A stretch of 64,000 nt of DNA from Melieria omissa (GCA_963971225.1 OZ020267.1:68254438-68318437), one strand, 5' to 3'; counted from the first letter of the stretch, positions 1 through 12,842 are shown. Notes: generated by a model from the letters alone, not told the origin. A program made the numbers and translations.

Positions 1-166
1 GTGTTTGCAGGAATAATTTTTGTACACAGCTGATGCGAATTTCGCACCCATTATGTTTCACTGTGCGTTATTCACGACGACTGACGCGCTGCGTCATTTT
101 TCGGTGCGAATAAATTCGGCCGACGACTTGGTTTTGTTTCTACTATTAAATGGTGATTTAACTTAT

Positions 167-631
167 CCCTTTACACGGTACAGTTGCATATCTGCAACCA
201 ACAGTATCATTGCTCGTAATTTCGGAAGTAACTAGTAACTTATTTGCTATTTTACAACTATGCAACGTTCCTTTTTTGAAATACTGGCATTAATAGTGGG
301 AAAAAGTAGCTGAATTTTACTTGACATGAACTTATATGACCGTTTTTGCGAAAAGTTGCACGCATTTATTTTAGTGAAACAAAAGTGATTAAAACTTATA
401 CTTATTAAAAAAACAACAAACACTTTGCGAAAAATGCTTTAAAAATTTTCATTTAAAATTAAACATATTAAAATAAAAAACATGTTTTAATGCTTTGTTG
501 CATAATATGTACAACCAAATGTTTTTTACAAAAAAATATTGAAAAATAAAAAATTACGTGTTTCTTAAATTTAGGTTTATATCTAAAAAACAACACTTGA
601 TAAAAAAAATTCGCTGTTGCCGTGTAAAAGG
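167..631 (+). mobile_element. piggyBac-like MITE, copy A (diverged)
   Basis: A 465-bp non-autonomous element starting CCCTTTACACGG and ending GCCGTGTAAAAGG, with TTAT on the left and TTAA on the right. The same sequence recurs at 46454-46974 (same orientation) and 50793-51302 (inverted), where both flanks are exact TTAA. TTAA targets and ends beginning CCC are the hallmark of piggyBac-superfamily elements. This copy is the most diverged: one flank is mutated, the right end reads AAAAGG instead of AAAGGG, and an internal block of about 38 bp present in the other copies is missing. It lies in the DIP gene intron left of the exon at 718-836. There is no transposase. Confidence 0.75.
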
Positions 632-717
632 TTAACCTAACCTAACTTTAAGAGTTCATGTTGCTAGCAAGAAACTCGATTAACATTCCTCTGCCACTTG
701 AATTGTCTCAGTCTCAC

Positions 718-996
718 CTTGTTTTTGCCCAAATTGCGCACCGAACACGCCAGTATCGCCTCACGTCCGGCCGGATATGTCACATTGTTTATGGTGCCAA
801 TGAATTCCGGATCTGGATCGAGCTGTGAGTTGGGTTCTATTTGTAATGTAAAAGCAAAACATCAACTGTAGTTGTGTCGTTGTGTGCTTTGGCTATGTTT
901 TTGACTAAACCTACCGTGCAAGTTCTGTGACGACGAATTGGGACATTTGGTGGCCATGAACAGGAAGATTATAAGCAGCGGATGCACTTTGTCCAT
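718..996 (-). CDS. DIP-family (Dpr-interacting protein) Ig-domain cell-surface protein, first two coding exons, partial
   Basis: Two exons join in frame on the minus strand. Exon 1 (996-915, 82 nt) starts at an ATG with an in-frame TGA 36 nt upstream; it encodes a short start, a hydrophobic run (LLIIFLFMA) typical of a signal peptide, and ends at the donor G|GTAGGT. Exon 2 (836-718, 119 nt) follows a TAG acceptor and ends AAG|GTGAGA. The joined product is 67 residues: secretion signal, linker, then DPDPEFIGTINNVTYPAGRE and ILACSVRNLGKNK, the opening of a first Ig domain with its first cysteine. From memory this stretch is characteristic of the fly DIP/lachesin-like family (closest to DIP-gamma as I recall, subtype unverified). 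These proteins bind Dpr proteins at neuronal membranes and specify synaptic partners. The remaining Ig domains must lie left of base 1. The transcription start is not visible. Confidence 0.85.
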
Positions 997-3260
997 TGTT
1001 GTTTTGTTGTTGTCTTTTGTAGTATTTGCTCAGCGTGTAGTCGCACTCGTATTTGCGATAAAGTTGGCAATTTGGCGTATTAGGAGCGGGGCGGTGCGGT
1101 TGGGCGAGGTGGGGAGGAGGAGGCGTTCGATCACAGTTTAAAACCTTTTTATGTGCAGTTGAAATATTCAAAATACTTTAATGCCTTTTAAGTACGTGCG
1201 CAAAGTGTGCTCGGCCACGCTCCGGCGGCGCTCCTTGCTGCCGCTGCACGTTTTTCCGGATTTTGTCTGCCTTCGGCTGACACGTTCAATTTATTTTATT
1301 TGCTTATTTATTTTCTTTGCCGTGCTTCGGCGCCTGGCTTGTCTTTCCGCTCGCTGTACGCTGCGCCGTCTACGCTGTACGGGCGGCGCTCGACGCTTTT
1401 CTGCACGAGTTCAATGCAGGCGTGCGCGCAGTGTCTGCCGCTGTCGGGAAGCTGCAACGGAACGACACAAAAGAACAAAAGCAAGTAAGTATGGCAATGC
1501 TTACCGCAACACTCCGCCCCAAAAACAACAACAACGAACAGTAGCATCGTTGCTGGTTTTCCTCAAGACGGAAGCATAAAATTAAAAGCGGTCTATCGCA
1601 AATTAAAAACCAACACGAGAAATTAAAATTTGCAATTTTCAATTTTGAATGCAGGCCGCAAATGCAAATAACAACAGCCTCGAACAACAACAACAACAGC
1701 GGCCGCACAAGAAAAAGTACGCATTTTTCACTGCAACACCAGCGAAAAGCGCAAATATTAAAAAAGTTTAGCAGCAAATCCCGCAGATCGGCCCCTTGTC
1801 CTGCGACGCGGCGCTGCCTACGCGGCCGTCGCGACGCGCACACGCGCCAATTTACGATTTGCAGCCGTGCATTGTGCGGCCGTCTGTGCGGTGCAAGACT
1901 GCCGCGAACTGACGAAAAAAATAAAAAGTTTTCACAAACGAAAATTGCAAAAAAAAAAATAGAAAAGAGAAATGCAAAAAAAGTGGCGACGGAGGCGGCG
2001 ACGAGTGCTGCTCGCAGCCGAAAGCCAGCAAATCCGGTAAACAAACAAAATTAGAAAAAAGCGTCGAAAACAATAAAAAGAAACGGACCAAATAAAAAAG
2101 CGCGAACGTGAAAAAACGAATTTATGCTCAAAGTTGAATTAACGCCTCAGCGAAAAACAAGGAGCACCGGCGGCGGGGAAATCCTTTTGAAGTTGGTCGC
2201 ACGCCAAAGAAAGCCCCGGACGGCGCTCAAAAACAGGCAGCAGTGACAGCCGAGCTTTAATGCAAACAAACATGCACACAAACACATTCATAGCCAGCCC
2301 CATACACACACACACACACAACCGTAGAGAATCCGGCATATTTTGCTAACACGACGAAGCAGCAATGTGGAATAGTTGGGATGCGGCGCTCGGCGCTCGG
2401 CTGCTGTCGAGAAGATGTGAAAACGATTTTCTTTGCTTTGCGCTTTTAATGGCCTGACACGGCAACACGACACGACACGGCGACACGGACACAGACACGG
2501 AGACACGGACACGGTGATGCATGCCAGTTCTGCTGTAATGCATTGACAGCATACAACAACAACAACAATAACAACAACACAGCCATGGATAACTGGCGCG
2601 AGCAATTCAATCGGTTCAGCTTGAACTAAGCCTGATCCGTCGTTACCTTTGGGAGCTACGCCAAGCAATTTAACACAAAAGTTTCCGTGATTCAGATTTG
2701 TGTGTTTCTTGACTCAAAGTTGCGACAAGGAAGAAGAAGGAACTACACAACTTCAGACAGAAGTAGTAGTTGGTTAAGTAAGAAGTAGGGCGTTGTAATT
2801 TGATCGGCGAAGGAGTTGTAAGAAAGGCCTTCAAACGAGCGGAATGGACAGATTTGAGGCGATATTAAGATCAGCGGATTATTTAGTTATATTGAAGGAA
2901 ACGAATAAAAAGACGTGAGTGGAGAGAATTCAGATAATTGAAACACCAAGTAGAGAGAATTCAGATATATGAGTGTATGTAGTAAAGAAATTCCGATATA
3001 GTAATTTAATGACCAACTAGAGCGAAAACATTAAACCAACTGTTAGGCATAGACGACCAGAAAATGTATGAGCAAATAGAACGAATTTATGGTGTGCATG
3101 AATTCAAAAAAGAGCTAAATTTCATAAGATTGTTTTGCATACTGAGAATTGGTGATGACTGGAGTTACCACAGAAAATATAGTAAACCACTTACTTAACT
3201 GGACTGGCAGATGAAAAGGAATATTTATGGAGCAATAGATGAAATCAAAGTAACATAATA
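997..3260. other. Upstream region of the DIP gene; no further exon recognised
   Basis: This holds the sequence just upstream (minus-strand sense) of the DIP start codon, so part of it is probably 5' untranslated. It contains CAA runs near 1520-1550, 1685-1700 and 2555-2580, a degenerate ACACGG array (2458-2515), a CA tract at 2303-2322 and a GC-rich stretch at 1200-1480. Open frames here are repeat translations or composition artefacts. From 2650 to 3260 I see only AT-rich DNA. Confidence 0.4.
2458..2515. repeat. Degenerate ACACGG/CACGAC minisatellite
   Basis: Imperfect repeats of ACACGG, CACGAC and CACGGAG run for about 58 bp. Reading frames through it give serine/valine/arginine repeats and are not genes. 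Confidence 0.7.
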
Positions 3261-3267
3261 CGTACAG

Positions 3268-3648
3268 ATGTTTATTTAGTTATTTATTTAAGTCAATGAA
3301 TAAACAATTCTTACAGACTAATAACAATATAAATATATTCAAAACAATTCATTTAAAAAATTCAGCTAAGTTTCTTAATACTAAGCTTTTAGGAAGCGCA
3401 AGATCGAGTTCAGTAATAGAATTTAAGTTGCAAAGACCTCTAGTAATTGGAGCATTTTTGATATAATCAAATCTGCAGAACCCAACATTGAAATAATTAA
3501 AATGCCTGAGTGTGCGAGATGGTACAGAGAATGGAATTCTTTGCAACAACACTGAATATGAACGAGCAAGACAGATAGGAACGCCTGCCTTCCAGTGATT
3601 TAAGGTTAAGAAGTAAACAGCGGGAATCATAAGATGGGATAGGATCAT
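3268..3648 (-). pseudogene. 5'-truncated non-LTR retrotransposon (jockey/CR1-like) 3' end
   Basis: Minus-strand frame 3648-3349 encodes a 99-residue tail containing PFSVPSRTLRHFNYFNVGFC, ending LAEFFK and a stop. This pattern (proline-rich start, aromatic pairs, Cys-Arg, Asn-Ala-Pro) matches the extreme C-terminus of jockey/CR1-type reverse transcriptase proteins. A similar tail occurs at 37895-38146 and in the short insert at 19469-19665. After the stop comes about 50 nt and then a TAAATAAATA-type tail (3290-3268), as expected for target-primed insertion. Nothing of the reverse transcriptase core is present. It is a dead 3' fragment. Confidence 0.65.
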
Positions 3649-6600
3649 AAAAGTTGAGGGAACGATGTTTATATATATACAGAACAGGTAGGGAGACTAA
3701 TTGGTAGTGTACGAAGAGAAAAACAGATAACCGGAATGGTCGCTACTCAGTTGTACCACGTGGTTGGGGAATAGACTTTCTGGTGAGTTTTTCTCTGACA
3801 CGTATGTCTCGATAAGTTAAAGCGGAATGCTTACAAGATCTTTCTTTAATTTGCTATCACACCATCTCTTTATCTAGATAAGTATCTAGATAAGTATCCC
3901 TGAGTATTAGTTTTATAAAAATGTGTTAAAATGGAGAAATTAATATGACTACCCACTAATGAAATGAGAAACAAATAGATTTGTAATATGAGAAGGAATT
4001 GTTAGATAAATAGTTAAAGATTTGATTTATAGAAATACAGAATACAGATAGAAATACAATCATACAATCATACTCTTTTAAAATATTTCTAAGCGGGTTA
4101 TGGATTTGGGATGTGAGAGATCCACTTTAGTACTGTGAGTTGTGTACGTCGAAAGCGAAAGAAGTTGAAAGTGTACACATTGATGGTTTCAACTAGGAAA
4201 CGCTGGCATTTGTATTGAAAATATCATAGATCGAGCATCAGCTTGCAACAGAAATGCTTTGTGATGTGTGAGTTTTCAAAGTTGCTACAATCAAACCAAA
4301 ACGAATGCAAGGAAAAGATGAAAGTTGCCATCTACTAAGGGGACACTGACATGAAAGTCATTGGTGTTAGGTGAAGATTTCTATGTTAGGTGTAGGACAA
4401 AATGGAAAATCGAATGACTTGTGTACAAATAAGCAGCAGAATGGTGGAAATTAGAGAACAGTTAAGTCAGAAGTATTAAAAACCATAAGAAATGATAGAG
4501 AAATTAGTGAAAAATAAAATGATAGAAAAATGAGTAAAGTACTGAATGAGTGTACGCACAAAATGCCGAATTGTATGCTGTACTCGTGTAGGCAGATGAA
4601 AATTGTACACGACTGTGTGAAAGAATGGTTGAAGGACGGTTGGACGGTTGCCGCAGCGAGTGCGCGCAATTAATTCCAACTCATGGTACAAGTGGATTTA
4701 TTGTCACACTTTGAGATCAGGTACGAAAGAAACAGCATTACAACAGCAAAACAGACTAAAAGTAATTGGCAGAGCAAAAAATAAGCAACCCCACCAAGTT
4801 GGGGCAAACGCATTCAGCCAGTTAGCGAAGCAGTCGAGCATTCCGGGCAAAAGGACAAAGCAATTTGGCTTAGCTGCAGCGCAAATCCTTAACACTTGCA
4901 TATGCAGGCGCGCATCCCAGCCGTCGGCCATATCCTGGCTAACGGCATAGGGCGCAGCAGAGAAGTGGTGCGGGGCGCCGAAGCGACGCAAAAAACAAAA
5001 CAAATAAATAACAAATCCAAATGTAAATAAAAAATACGACAAACAAAAGCACAAATACAAACACAACTACAACTTTGATGACAACTGCAACTACAACTAC
5101 AACTACAACAACAAAACGCACAACTAAAACAACGGACAAAGTTGCTGTTCACAACAAAGTGAAAAGAAGTAAAAGCGCCGCGGCGTAGCGTCAACAGGGA
5201 CGGCAACAGTCGACAGGCGCTGGGGCGCCATGCTGCATTGAGAGGCGCGAATGCAAAAATGCCAAAGCAAAGCGGAGGAAAGCGTGAAAAGAACGCGCGC
5301 AAAAAAAAGGCGCAACGAAGACAACGTGCGCGTTGCAGAAGAGTGGCTGAAGATGCGGCGCGGTAGCTGTATCGGAAGCGGCATTGTTGTTGCTGCTGCA
5401 GTTGTTGTAGTTGTTGTTGTTGGTGGTGTTGTTGGTGCTGGTGGCGCTGCAGCTCATGGTGCTCAGCACATGCTTAAGCTCATTTATTTAAATTAAAACA
5501 AACACTGCAGGGCGTCCATTGTGCGCCGGTGCCATTGCCTGCCAACGTAAACAACAACAACAACAACATTAACAATAACAACAGTAGCAACAAAAGTAAC
5601 AACAACAACTGCAGTAACAACAACACGTGGTTCAAGTGGTGGTGCCAATGTTGGACGTGAACGTGTACGTGTGGATGTGTGTGTGTACGTGCATACGTGT
5701 GTTTGTTTGTGTATGTGTGACACGTCGTGCCTGACTTCTGGCACCGGCGTCGACTGCTTGTTTGTCTGTTTGCTTGCTTGTGTGTGTCCTTTTAAAAGCA
5801 ACAACAACAACAACAATAACAACAACCATCAGCGTGGCAGCTAAATGCTCAACAACAAAAACAACAATAAACGCAACAACAACAATTACGATAATTGTAT
5901 CGTACACTCGTCGCTGCAGTGCTCACGATTACTTGTAAACAAATTGCATGGAACAACAACCAAACAAGCAGCAACAGCAACAACAACAATGATAACAGCT
6001 ACTACACCGTACAATGCGTTGAAAAACAAAACGAAAATTGGCAACAATATGTCGAGCAACAACAACAGCTACTATGCAGCTAAACAAAAGATACAGCAAC
6101 AGCAGCAATAACAACAACAACAACAATAACAACAATAGCGTAATGGCAACTAAAAGCTTTTCTTCGTAGGCTTTTTTGTTATCTGTATTTTTTTGAAAGG
6201 GTTTTTATCGTTGTTGTTCTTGTTGTTATTGTTATTGTTGTTGTCGTTGTATTTGCCATTGTCCTTTGTTGTTGCTCACTGTACTGTTTTTTGTCATAGC
6301 AAATCTCTGCCTGATGTTGGCATGTGCTGCCTTTAACGCTTTTGGGTGTTTTCGATGTTGTTGTGTGTGTGTTTATGTTGTTGTTTTTGTTGTGATTGCA
6401 ATCGCTATTGTTTTTGTGTTCCTGCAGCATCCCTTTTGATTAATTCAAAGTTGCATTTGCATTCGCCTCATTCAAGATTGTACATTCGCCTAAGCCATAC
6501 AGGGTGTTACGTGCAGTATCAGACAATATCGAATACTGGCATAGGATATGTTTGTAAATTTTACATATTTCTTGATCTTGTAAAATTTTGCGAAATTCTC

Positions 6601-7306
6601 CTCCATTTGTCTTCGCTTTTAGTTCTAAAAGGTTGGTGCACTCGGAATGAGACAACTTTTAATTTGTTTAGGTTCGATTGTGATTTCGTATTTGTAGAGA
6701 ATAGTAGATATAGTAGTAGTAGTAAATAATAGTGCGCCGCAAAGATATATTTGGGGTAGCATTGTTAGAAAACAACAACTTTTTAAAATCAAAATGAAAG
6801 ATGAATGGATGGGAGATTTTGCATTAATCGAAGAAAGTGATTTCAAAAATATTTAAGCGATAAAAAAAGGAACTGAGACCTTTAAATACGAACCCTCTGA
6901 AGAAAGATAGATTGACATGCGAGGGATGAGAGTTGCCAGCAAAGTTTTAACAGTTGCGTTTTTTAAAGAATCCATCCCACCTATAATCTTTGTACTCAAT
7001 AATTTAATGTCGTTTTTAAAGCGATAAAATGATCATTATTATTTTTGCATGATTATTCAGAACTTAATATATAAGAAAACCGTTCTCTCAATAAGCCAAA
7101 TGTAGCTTCAAAAGATCATTTTTTAACCTAAACCGACTCAACGAATCGAGCTTTTGAGTCTAAAAAGCAGCAAGAATCAGAGAATAATGGTTCTTATTTC
7201 GGGAGCTGTGAGTTGTGGTGCAACTTGAATCATTTTAAGAATTAGTATAAATTATTATCAACTCAATCTGAGATTATTACCAAATTTTGCATATAAAGTT
7301 GTCCAG
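3649..7306. other. Gene-free spacer rich in CAA/TTG and CA repeats
   Basis: No supported gene. 3650-4640 is AT-rich with no recognised content. 4700-6450 holds many CAA/TTG tracts (5040-5125, 5395-5435, 5550-5620, 5795-5890, 5960-6135, 6205-6260) and a TG-rich segment (5655-5730). Frames over these give poly-Gln, Asn, Val or Leu. 6450-7300 is unremarkable AT-rich DNA. Confidence 0.5.
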
Positions 7307-7432
7307 TGGCGTAGACAGGAATTCATTTGGGAGCTTTTTTCGTACAACTTTTAACTTTAACTTTAAAAACCATATTTTGTGTTTACGGGGTTTTGGACCC
7401 CCAAACCTCATTCCCACCCCCTGTGTGCGCCA
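7307..7432. mobile_element. Small MITE with TGGCGTA..ACAGG inverted repeats, copy 1
   Basis: The segment begins TGGCGTAGACAGG and ends CCCCCTGTGTGCGCCA, which are inverted repeats of each other. A related copy lies at 41248-41397 and a right-end remnant at about 39205-39252. The middle carries G-rich and C-rich patches (GGGGTTTTGGACCCCC). No coding capacity. Superfamily not determined because no target duplication is clear. Confidence 0.55.
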
Positions 7433-7471
7433 TTTTAGCTAACCACTATTCGAAAACTGTTAAGGATGGCC

Positions 7472-7967
7472 CAGTGTTGCCAGATCAGGAGATTTCCTCC
7501 TATATTTAGGAGATTCTTGGCCGTTTAGGCGAATTTTTATGAGGAAGAATTGCTTAGGAGAACATTTAGGAGATTTATATTTTATGTTAGAGGATTTTTC
7601 GGATTTTTTGGACATTTTTGGATAACGAAGTATGATGTATTGAACACTGGTAACAAAACATATTTTGGCATATTTTGTGTTAAAAATTGTTAAGCTTACA
7701 AAATGTAAGCTCGTTCTATCTCGTTCTCACTCATTGCTGTCACAATGAAATCCTGCCAAAAGCGGCACTTTTATTTAATTCATTTGTTATATGTTTTGTT
7801 TTTGTTGTTAAGCTGAAGATGAATAAAAAAGGCCACAATAAAAAAAATAAATGTATATATTTTATGAAATTATAAAAAAAATTATGAAATTTTTAAACTG
7901 TTGAAAGGAAATATCAGTATTTTTTTAAGATTTAGGAGAAAGTTATTTCAGGTATCTGGTAACACTG
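7472..7967. mobile_element. hAT-like MITE (CAGTGTTGCCAGAT ends)
   Basis: A 496-bp element with 14-bp terminal inverted repeats, CAGTGTTGCCAGAT on the left and the complement of CAGTGTTACCAGAT on the right (13 of 14 match). The flanking octamers are GGATGGCC (7464-7471) and GGATGGCG (7968-7975), an 8-bp target duplication with one difference. CAGTG ends and 8-bp duplications are hAT hallmarks. The interior has AGGAGATTTA-type subterminal repeats near both ends and no transposase. Confidence 0.75.
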
Positions 7968-7975
7968 GGATGGCG

Positions 7976-10900
7976 ACAGTTTACATTGGTTCAAGTTAAG
8001 TTGCTTGAATAATTTGAATAATTGACATGTAAAGGACCCCAGATTGCTAAAGAATGAGAGAGTGAGAATTTATGTTGCTTCTGATGAAATTATTGATACA
8101 AAATTTTTCATTCAAACGTGAAGTGCATTAAAGACTACTTTTTATCTGACTACTTGTTTGCTGCACAATGCGTAGAACATAAATGGCAGCTATCGAAATA
8201 AAGTCATCAGCTATCGCCATGACTTTATTAAATATAGTACTTAATATTTTATCAATTCAGTTATTCAGCTCTTAACAGTAGCATGGATGCACCCGGTATG
8301 TGCTTGTATTGGCTTTTGCACGTGCGCCAGCATATCTCTCACTATTCGTGTGTGTGTGTGCGTGTGCGTGTGACAACTTCTATGCACATGCATGTGATGT
8401 GTGTGTGTGTGAGTGCGGCACGCTGTCTATGAAAGTGTTTATGTGTTTGTATTTGTCTTTACTTTGTGTTTGTTTGTATTTGTTGGTGCATTTAGTTTGT
8501 TTGTTCGGCCGCCTGCCTGTCGGCTGGTGTTTGTGTTTGTGCTGATGTGCGTGCGAGTGACATTTTTCTGCTATTCTGCTTCCCTTAACACGACTTCGTC
8601 GCGCGTCTGCCGAGTCTGTCGCATCGCACCGCACCGACTCGCCTGCGTCCGCTGCCGCAGCGCACTTAATCGTGTGCAGCTGCAACTGTTGAGCGGGTGT
8701 AGCGGAAGTGTGAAGCTGAAATTGAGCAACTAAAAGTGCCTACTTTGGCCACTTCTTGCTGCCAGCAGTCGCTGCTGGCGCTGTGCTTGTTGTTGTTGCT
8801 GTTGTTGCAGTGCCTTCTCCCGGCTATTTCCTGCTCGGCCGGCAGCTGCCTTAAGGCTGTGCGTTGCCTTTTTGCCGGCTTGTTGTGGCTGTTGTTGCAC
8901 TGCTCGTAGTTATTTTTGCCGCGCTGCTGCTGGGCCCGTTGTTGCTGTTGCGCTTTTTATTGCACACTTGTGCATACGCACACACACACACACACACATA
9001 GGCACAGAGAAGTGCATTCTTTTGTATTTGTGTGGCATGTGGCAGTAACATGTTGTAATGCATTTGCATTTCCATTTCTTTCACTTGGCGCGCTGCGCTC
9101 GCAATTCGTTCGCATTCACTGCTTGCTCGGCTGTTCGTTCGTATGTTTGTTTGTTTGTTTGTTTGTTTGTTCGCTTGTCGATGGGCGTACACATGCGCGC
9201 GCGTCTTTGTGTGTGGGTGCGCGTTGATTTGTGAGTGTGTGTGTGTGTGTGAGTGTGTGAAGAGGTTTGAATTAATTTTGCAACGTTTTAAATTGGGCGC
9301 AATTAATTGCAAAATTACTGCATACAGTAACACAAACACACACATACTCAGCCGCACTCACATCCGTGCGCTCTTCAGACAGCGTGCGTGTTTGTGTGTC
9401 CATATGTGGACATGTATGTTTATGTGTTTGTGCGTGCGAATGCGCTTTTTGTTGTGCAGGCATGCGTGTTGTATTTTTTACACTCAACACATGCAAATAA
9501 ATTCGCATGAAAAATGGACAATTTGCTGTGAATGCACACGAGAGCAGTTCTTACTTACAAACAACACATACACACACAAACACACACTGCGTACGGTCGA
9601 CATAAATTTTTGAATTATTTAAATGTGTTACTCATACGTCACATGTGCCAGCCATTTATTCATTTCATTTTGAATGCGTTTCGTTTTTCGGGATTTAATT
9701 ATTATTTTACATTTTACAATTTTCTGCGCCTGTAACTTTTAAAGCGCCAATTTGCCCATTACGCTCAACAACAACAACCCGGCTGCTGCGATTTGTTGCC
9801 AGCGATTTTTTTTAATTAAGCGTAAGCCCGCTTTTTTAACTATTTAATTAGGACCGGCATTTCGTTTTTTTTGTTTGGCAAAAATATCAAATAGAAAGCA
9901 ATTAGATATTTTTTAGTAAACATGAACTCTTTGCCACAGCACGTCACAGCTACACCCCCTCCAACTGTCGTTCCCTGTCGGTACTGCTGCACCCCTCCAT
10001 TGCTGTGCAAGCTTAATTTTCTTGGCTTTCCTTTGCTGCTCCTTTGCAGTTAGTCATCATCTCGCTTCGGGCGTCACGGTTAGCTTTTTTCAATCAACAT
10101 TGACGACTGCGGCAGAGGCAGTGGCAGTGGCAGCGGCAGAGTTGCGCTCGGCACTAATTAGCCCGCGGCATAGTAACGAATCAGCGCCCGCCTGCAGCCG
10201 GCAGCCGCCAGCCAGCAGCTTTCAGCGGCAAAGGTAAAAATTAATTCGCAGCGATTTTCTTAACCGCGCCGCTGCAGCTACAAGGTTGCCGCCCGCCTCG
10301 CCGACGAAGAATGCTGCGGCGCATATTTCATAGCCCAGTGCACAAGTTAATCAGTTTTCGTATGGCCTACTCGTACTCTCCGCGGACGTCAGCTCGGCGC
10401 GGCCGGTTTGTGTGTGTGGGTGTGTGTCTGTTTACGCTTTCTTGGCCACTGCTGGTCAAATAAATGCACGAAAAGTTTCGCCGCCATAAGACCTCATTGC
10501 GTCGTGGGTGAGAGCCAAATGAATGGATGAGGCAGAGGAGGGGGCGGGGAGGTTAAAAACTTTGCCCGATATTCGACACTCGGCTTTGGGGGTGAAGCGT
10601 GTGCGGCCGGTCGGCTGGGAGGCATGAAGCGTGGCTTCCAATAAACACACACTTTCACCTTTGTGGCTCAACGCGACGCGTCGCCCCAAAATGAATATTA
10701 AAGCAGCGCAATTTTTTGTCTTATTTTTTAATTTAATTAATAAAAAACTAATTCCAACTTTTGGCAACAAAGTTTTGCCAAAGTTTTTTAGTAGTCCTTC
10801 GCGCTTTACTTTTCCAGGTATTTCTCAAAAACCAAAAACAAAAAAAGAAATGAAACAGCAAAAACAACAAAAACAAAACAATAGTTTGCCCATTTATTAA

Positions 10901-12425
10901 TGGCCAAGTCGAGACCACACAGAAGTTGTGTTGCCATCGTTGGCCTTGGATGTTGGAGATTAGAAATGGGCAGACGACAGTTCAGACTGGGTGCTATGTT
11001 AGATTACATCGGAGCCACAAGCTGAAAGTTTGAAATTAATGGACCATATGTGGCAAAACAATGACCGAGCAAAGAAACCATAAAGCATCGGGAATCTATA
11101 GTGGAACCAGAAACTTTTAGAAGTCGATAAAGTAATAACTGGTAAAAAAGAGATCAGTGCTTTTAATAGGTGCTGGCTGGTTTAAAAACACCACGCAAGA
11201 GACTCGCAGTGACACCAGAAGTAGATTCTTTTGAATAAGTAAGAATTTGATTCCCTGTTTAGTAACAGCAAGTGAGACTTAAACTGAAATAGAAAACTCA
11301 CCATTGAGCACTTCATGAGTGTTCGATTTCACAACCTTTTTGGCCCCCTAATTTTTTCAGAGTAATCAACGTTGAGTGTATCTCTACAGAATGCGATTCC
11401 TGAGAAAAGTCATGATAAAAAAAGGAAAACTTGAGGCTGCGTTAGAGTAAAATTCAAGTGAAACTGTGACTAGCTGCTGGTTTGAATTGGCAACAATGTT
11501 GCTATTCGTAAGAGCATAAACTGTCTACATTACATTCGTAGAAACTCACTGGTTGGTGTGAATTTTAGTGGCGCATTTTATGTGATTTTCCGTATTGAAC
11601 TGTTTATGAAGAAAGTTCCTTAGAATATACAGAAAGCGAGCGGCACGGGAGTAAATTTTTTTGTAAATGAACTAAAGTGTCAAAGCTATTTAATGAACTG
11701 TAACCAAATAAAATAACTTTTATGTAACAGTTTATTACTGACATTTAAAATTTGTTCGTATTTCATTCCCCACACGTTATAACTTCCGAAAGGAAACAGC
11801 AACTGTCAGTGACGATTAGTATATTTTTATTTTTATTTGATTTTTCTTTATTCACTCCGCTTAGGAGCATGGGATCTCAACGAGACAAATGTCTTCTGTT
11901 GGTTACGTTAACCAAATGAAATTCTACCAGAGTAGTTGATTAGTCAATTGACAATTGACAGGAGAAAAGCCTCCTTTTGATGACTAAGTTAGAGTCTAGA
12001 AATATCACAGTTAAATATGTTTACGTGTAAGCAGAATTTAAAATGACAAAACGGGCTCTTTTTTTCGTTTATCTCTTGCAAGTGCAGCTCTTCATTTACC
12101 CCCTTCGGACCGCCACCATTCGCTTCTGGTCGTATTACGGCTTTACCTGTTCACTGTTAATAGCTCAGAGAAGCATTATTAGCAGTTGGTTGGTGTCTTC
12201 GATAGTGCTGTGTAGTTAGTTACGTTAGTCCATATAGGCTCTTTGTTGTTGCTGCGCTTTTACGGTAACTGGATATGAAAATTTGCTGCGTGCTGCTCAT
12301 CACAACTGATTCGAGTGTGAAACATAGGAAATTCTCACAACGAAATGAATTCGATTGGGTATTTTTTGGATGAGATGGAAAATAATTAGAAGGAAAAAAG
12401 TGAAAAGTGTGAAAGTGCGGGGGCC
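7976..12425. other. Gene-free spacer with long microsatellites
   Basis: No supported gene. TG/CA tracts occur at 8349-8371, 8399-8412, 8980-8998 and 9236-9262, and a (TTTG)n run at 9144-9172. 8580-8960 is GC-rich with TTG/CTG repeats. 9960-10640 has a moderately GC-rich patch that could be an enhancer or promoter, but no core motif is convincing. 10900-12400 is AT-rich and featureless to me. Confidence 0.45.
9141..9262. repeat. (TTTG)n and (TG)n microsatellites
   Basis: TTTG repeated about seven times (9144-9172), followed 60 bp later by a TG run (9236-9262). Translated frames give Cys/Leu/Phe/Val repeats. Confidence 0.85.
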
Positions 12426-12427
12426 AA

Positions 12428-12608
12428 AGCTGTCAGGGGTGGGCCAAGTGGGAATCAAACTCACGGCCTCTGGGATGGAAGTTCAGTGCACTTTACGCAC
12501 TTTACTAGTAAAAGGAGATAAAAAGTGCGTTTTTATATTTGACATTTGCACTTTACGCACTTTACAAGTAAAAGGAGATAAAAAGTGCCTTTTTATATTT
12601 GAAGTAAC
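12428..12608 (-). repeat. tRNA-like B-box remnant next to a 60-bp tandem duplication
   Basis: On the minus strand, 12472-12440 reads GGCCGTGAGTTTGATTCCCA, close to a pol III B box (GGTTCGANTCC), suggesting the head of a tRNA-derived SINE or a tRNA relic. No A box or cloverleaf is visible. Immediately to the right a 60-bp unit beginning GCACTTTACGCACTTTAC is present twice (12488-12547 and 12548-12607) with only a few differences. The duplication is certain; the tRNA link is weak. Confidence 0.45.
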
Positions 12609-12842
12609 AACACAAAAAACCGCACGTTGTTATTGTTGCAAAGACATTTTGCAGTACGTTTTATATCGATTAAATTTCAAGTAAATTTGATCTAAAATTG
12701 TGTGATTTTAAGTTATTTTGAGTTTTCTATATAAATGGTGACCAGATAGCAGTTCAGTTCTTCCAATATGGATGTCTCGGCAACTGTCAAAGACATCAAT
12801 GACATTTAACTGTTAAAATATTTAGTGTTGTTTGCTACTTTA

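Noticed and set aside
640..655. CCTAACCTAAC resembling (TTAGG)n arthropod telomere repeats (also near 19070 and 19728)
   Set aside because: Only two units at each place, flies lack TTAGG telomeres, and at 19 kb it belongs to the tandem array unit.
1370..2044. 224-codon minus-strand frame overlapping the DIP upstream region
   Set aside because: Poly-T/poly-A derived Phe/Leu runs and Arg-rich GC stretch, no homology recognised; composition artefact.
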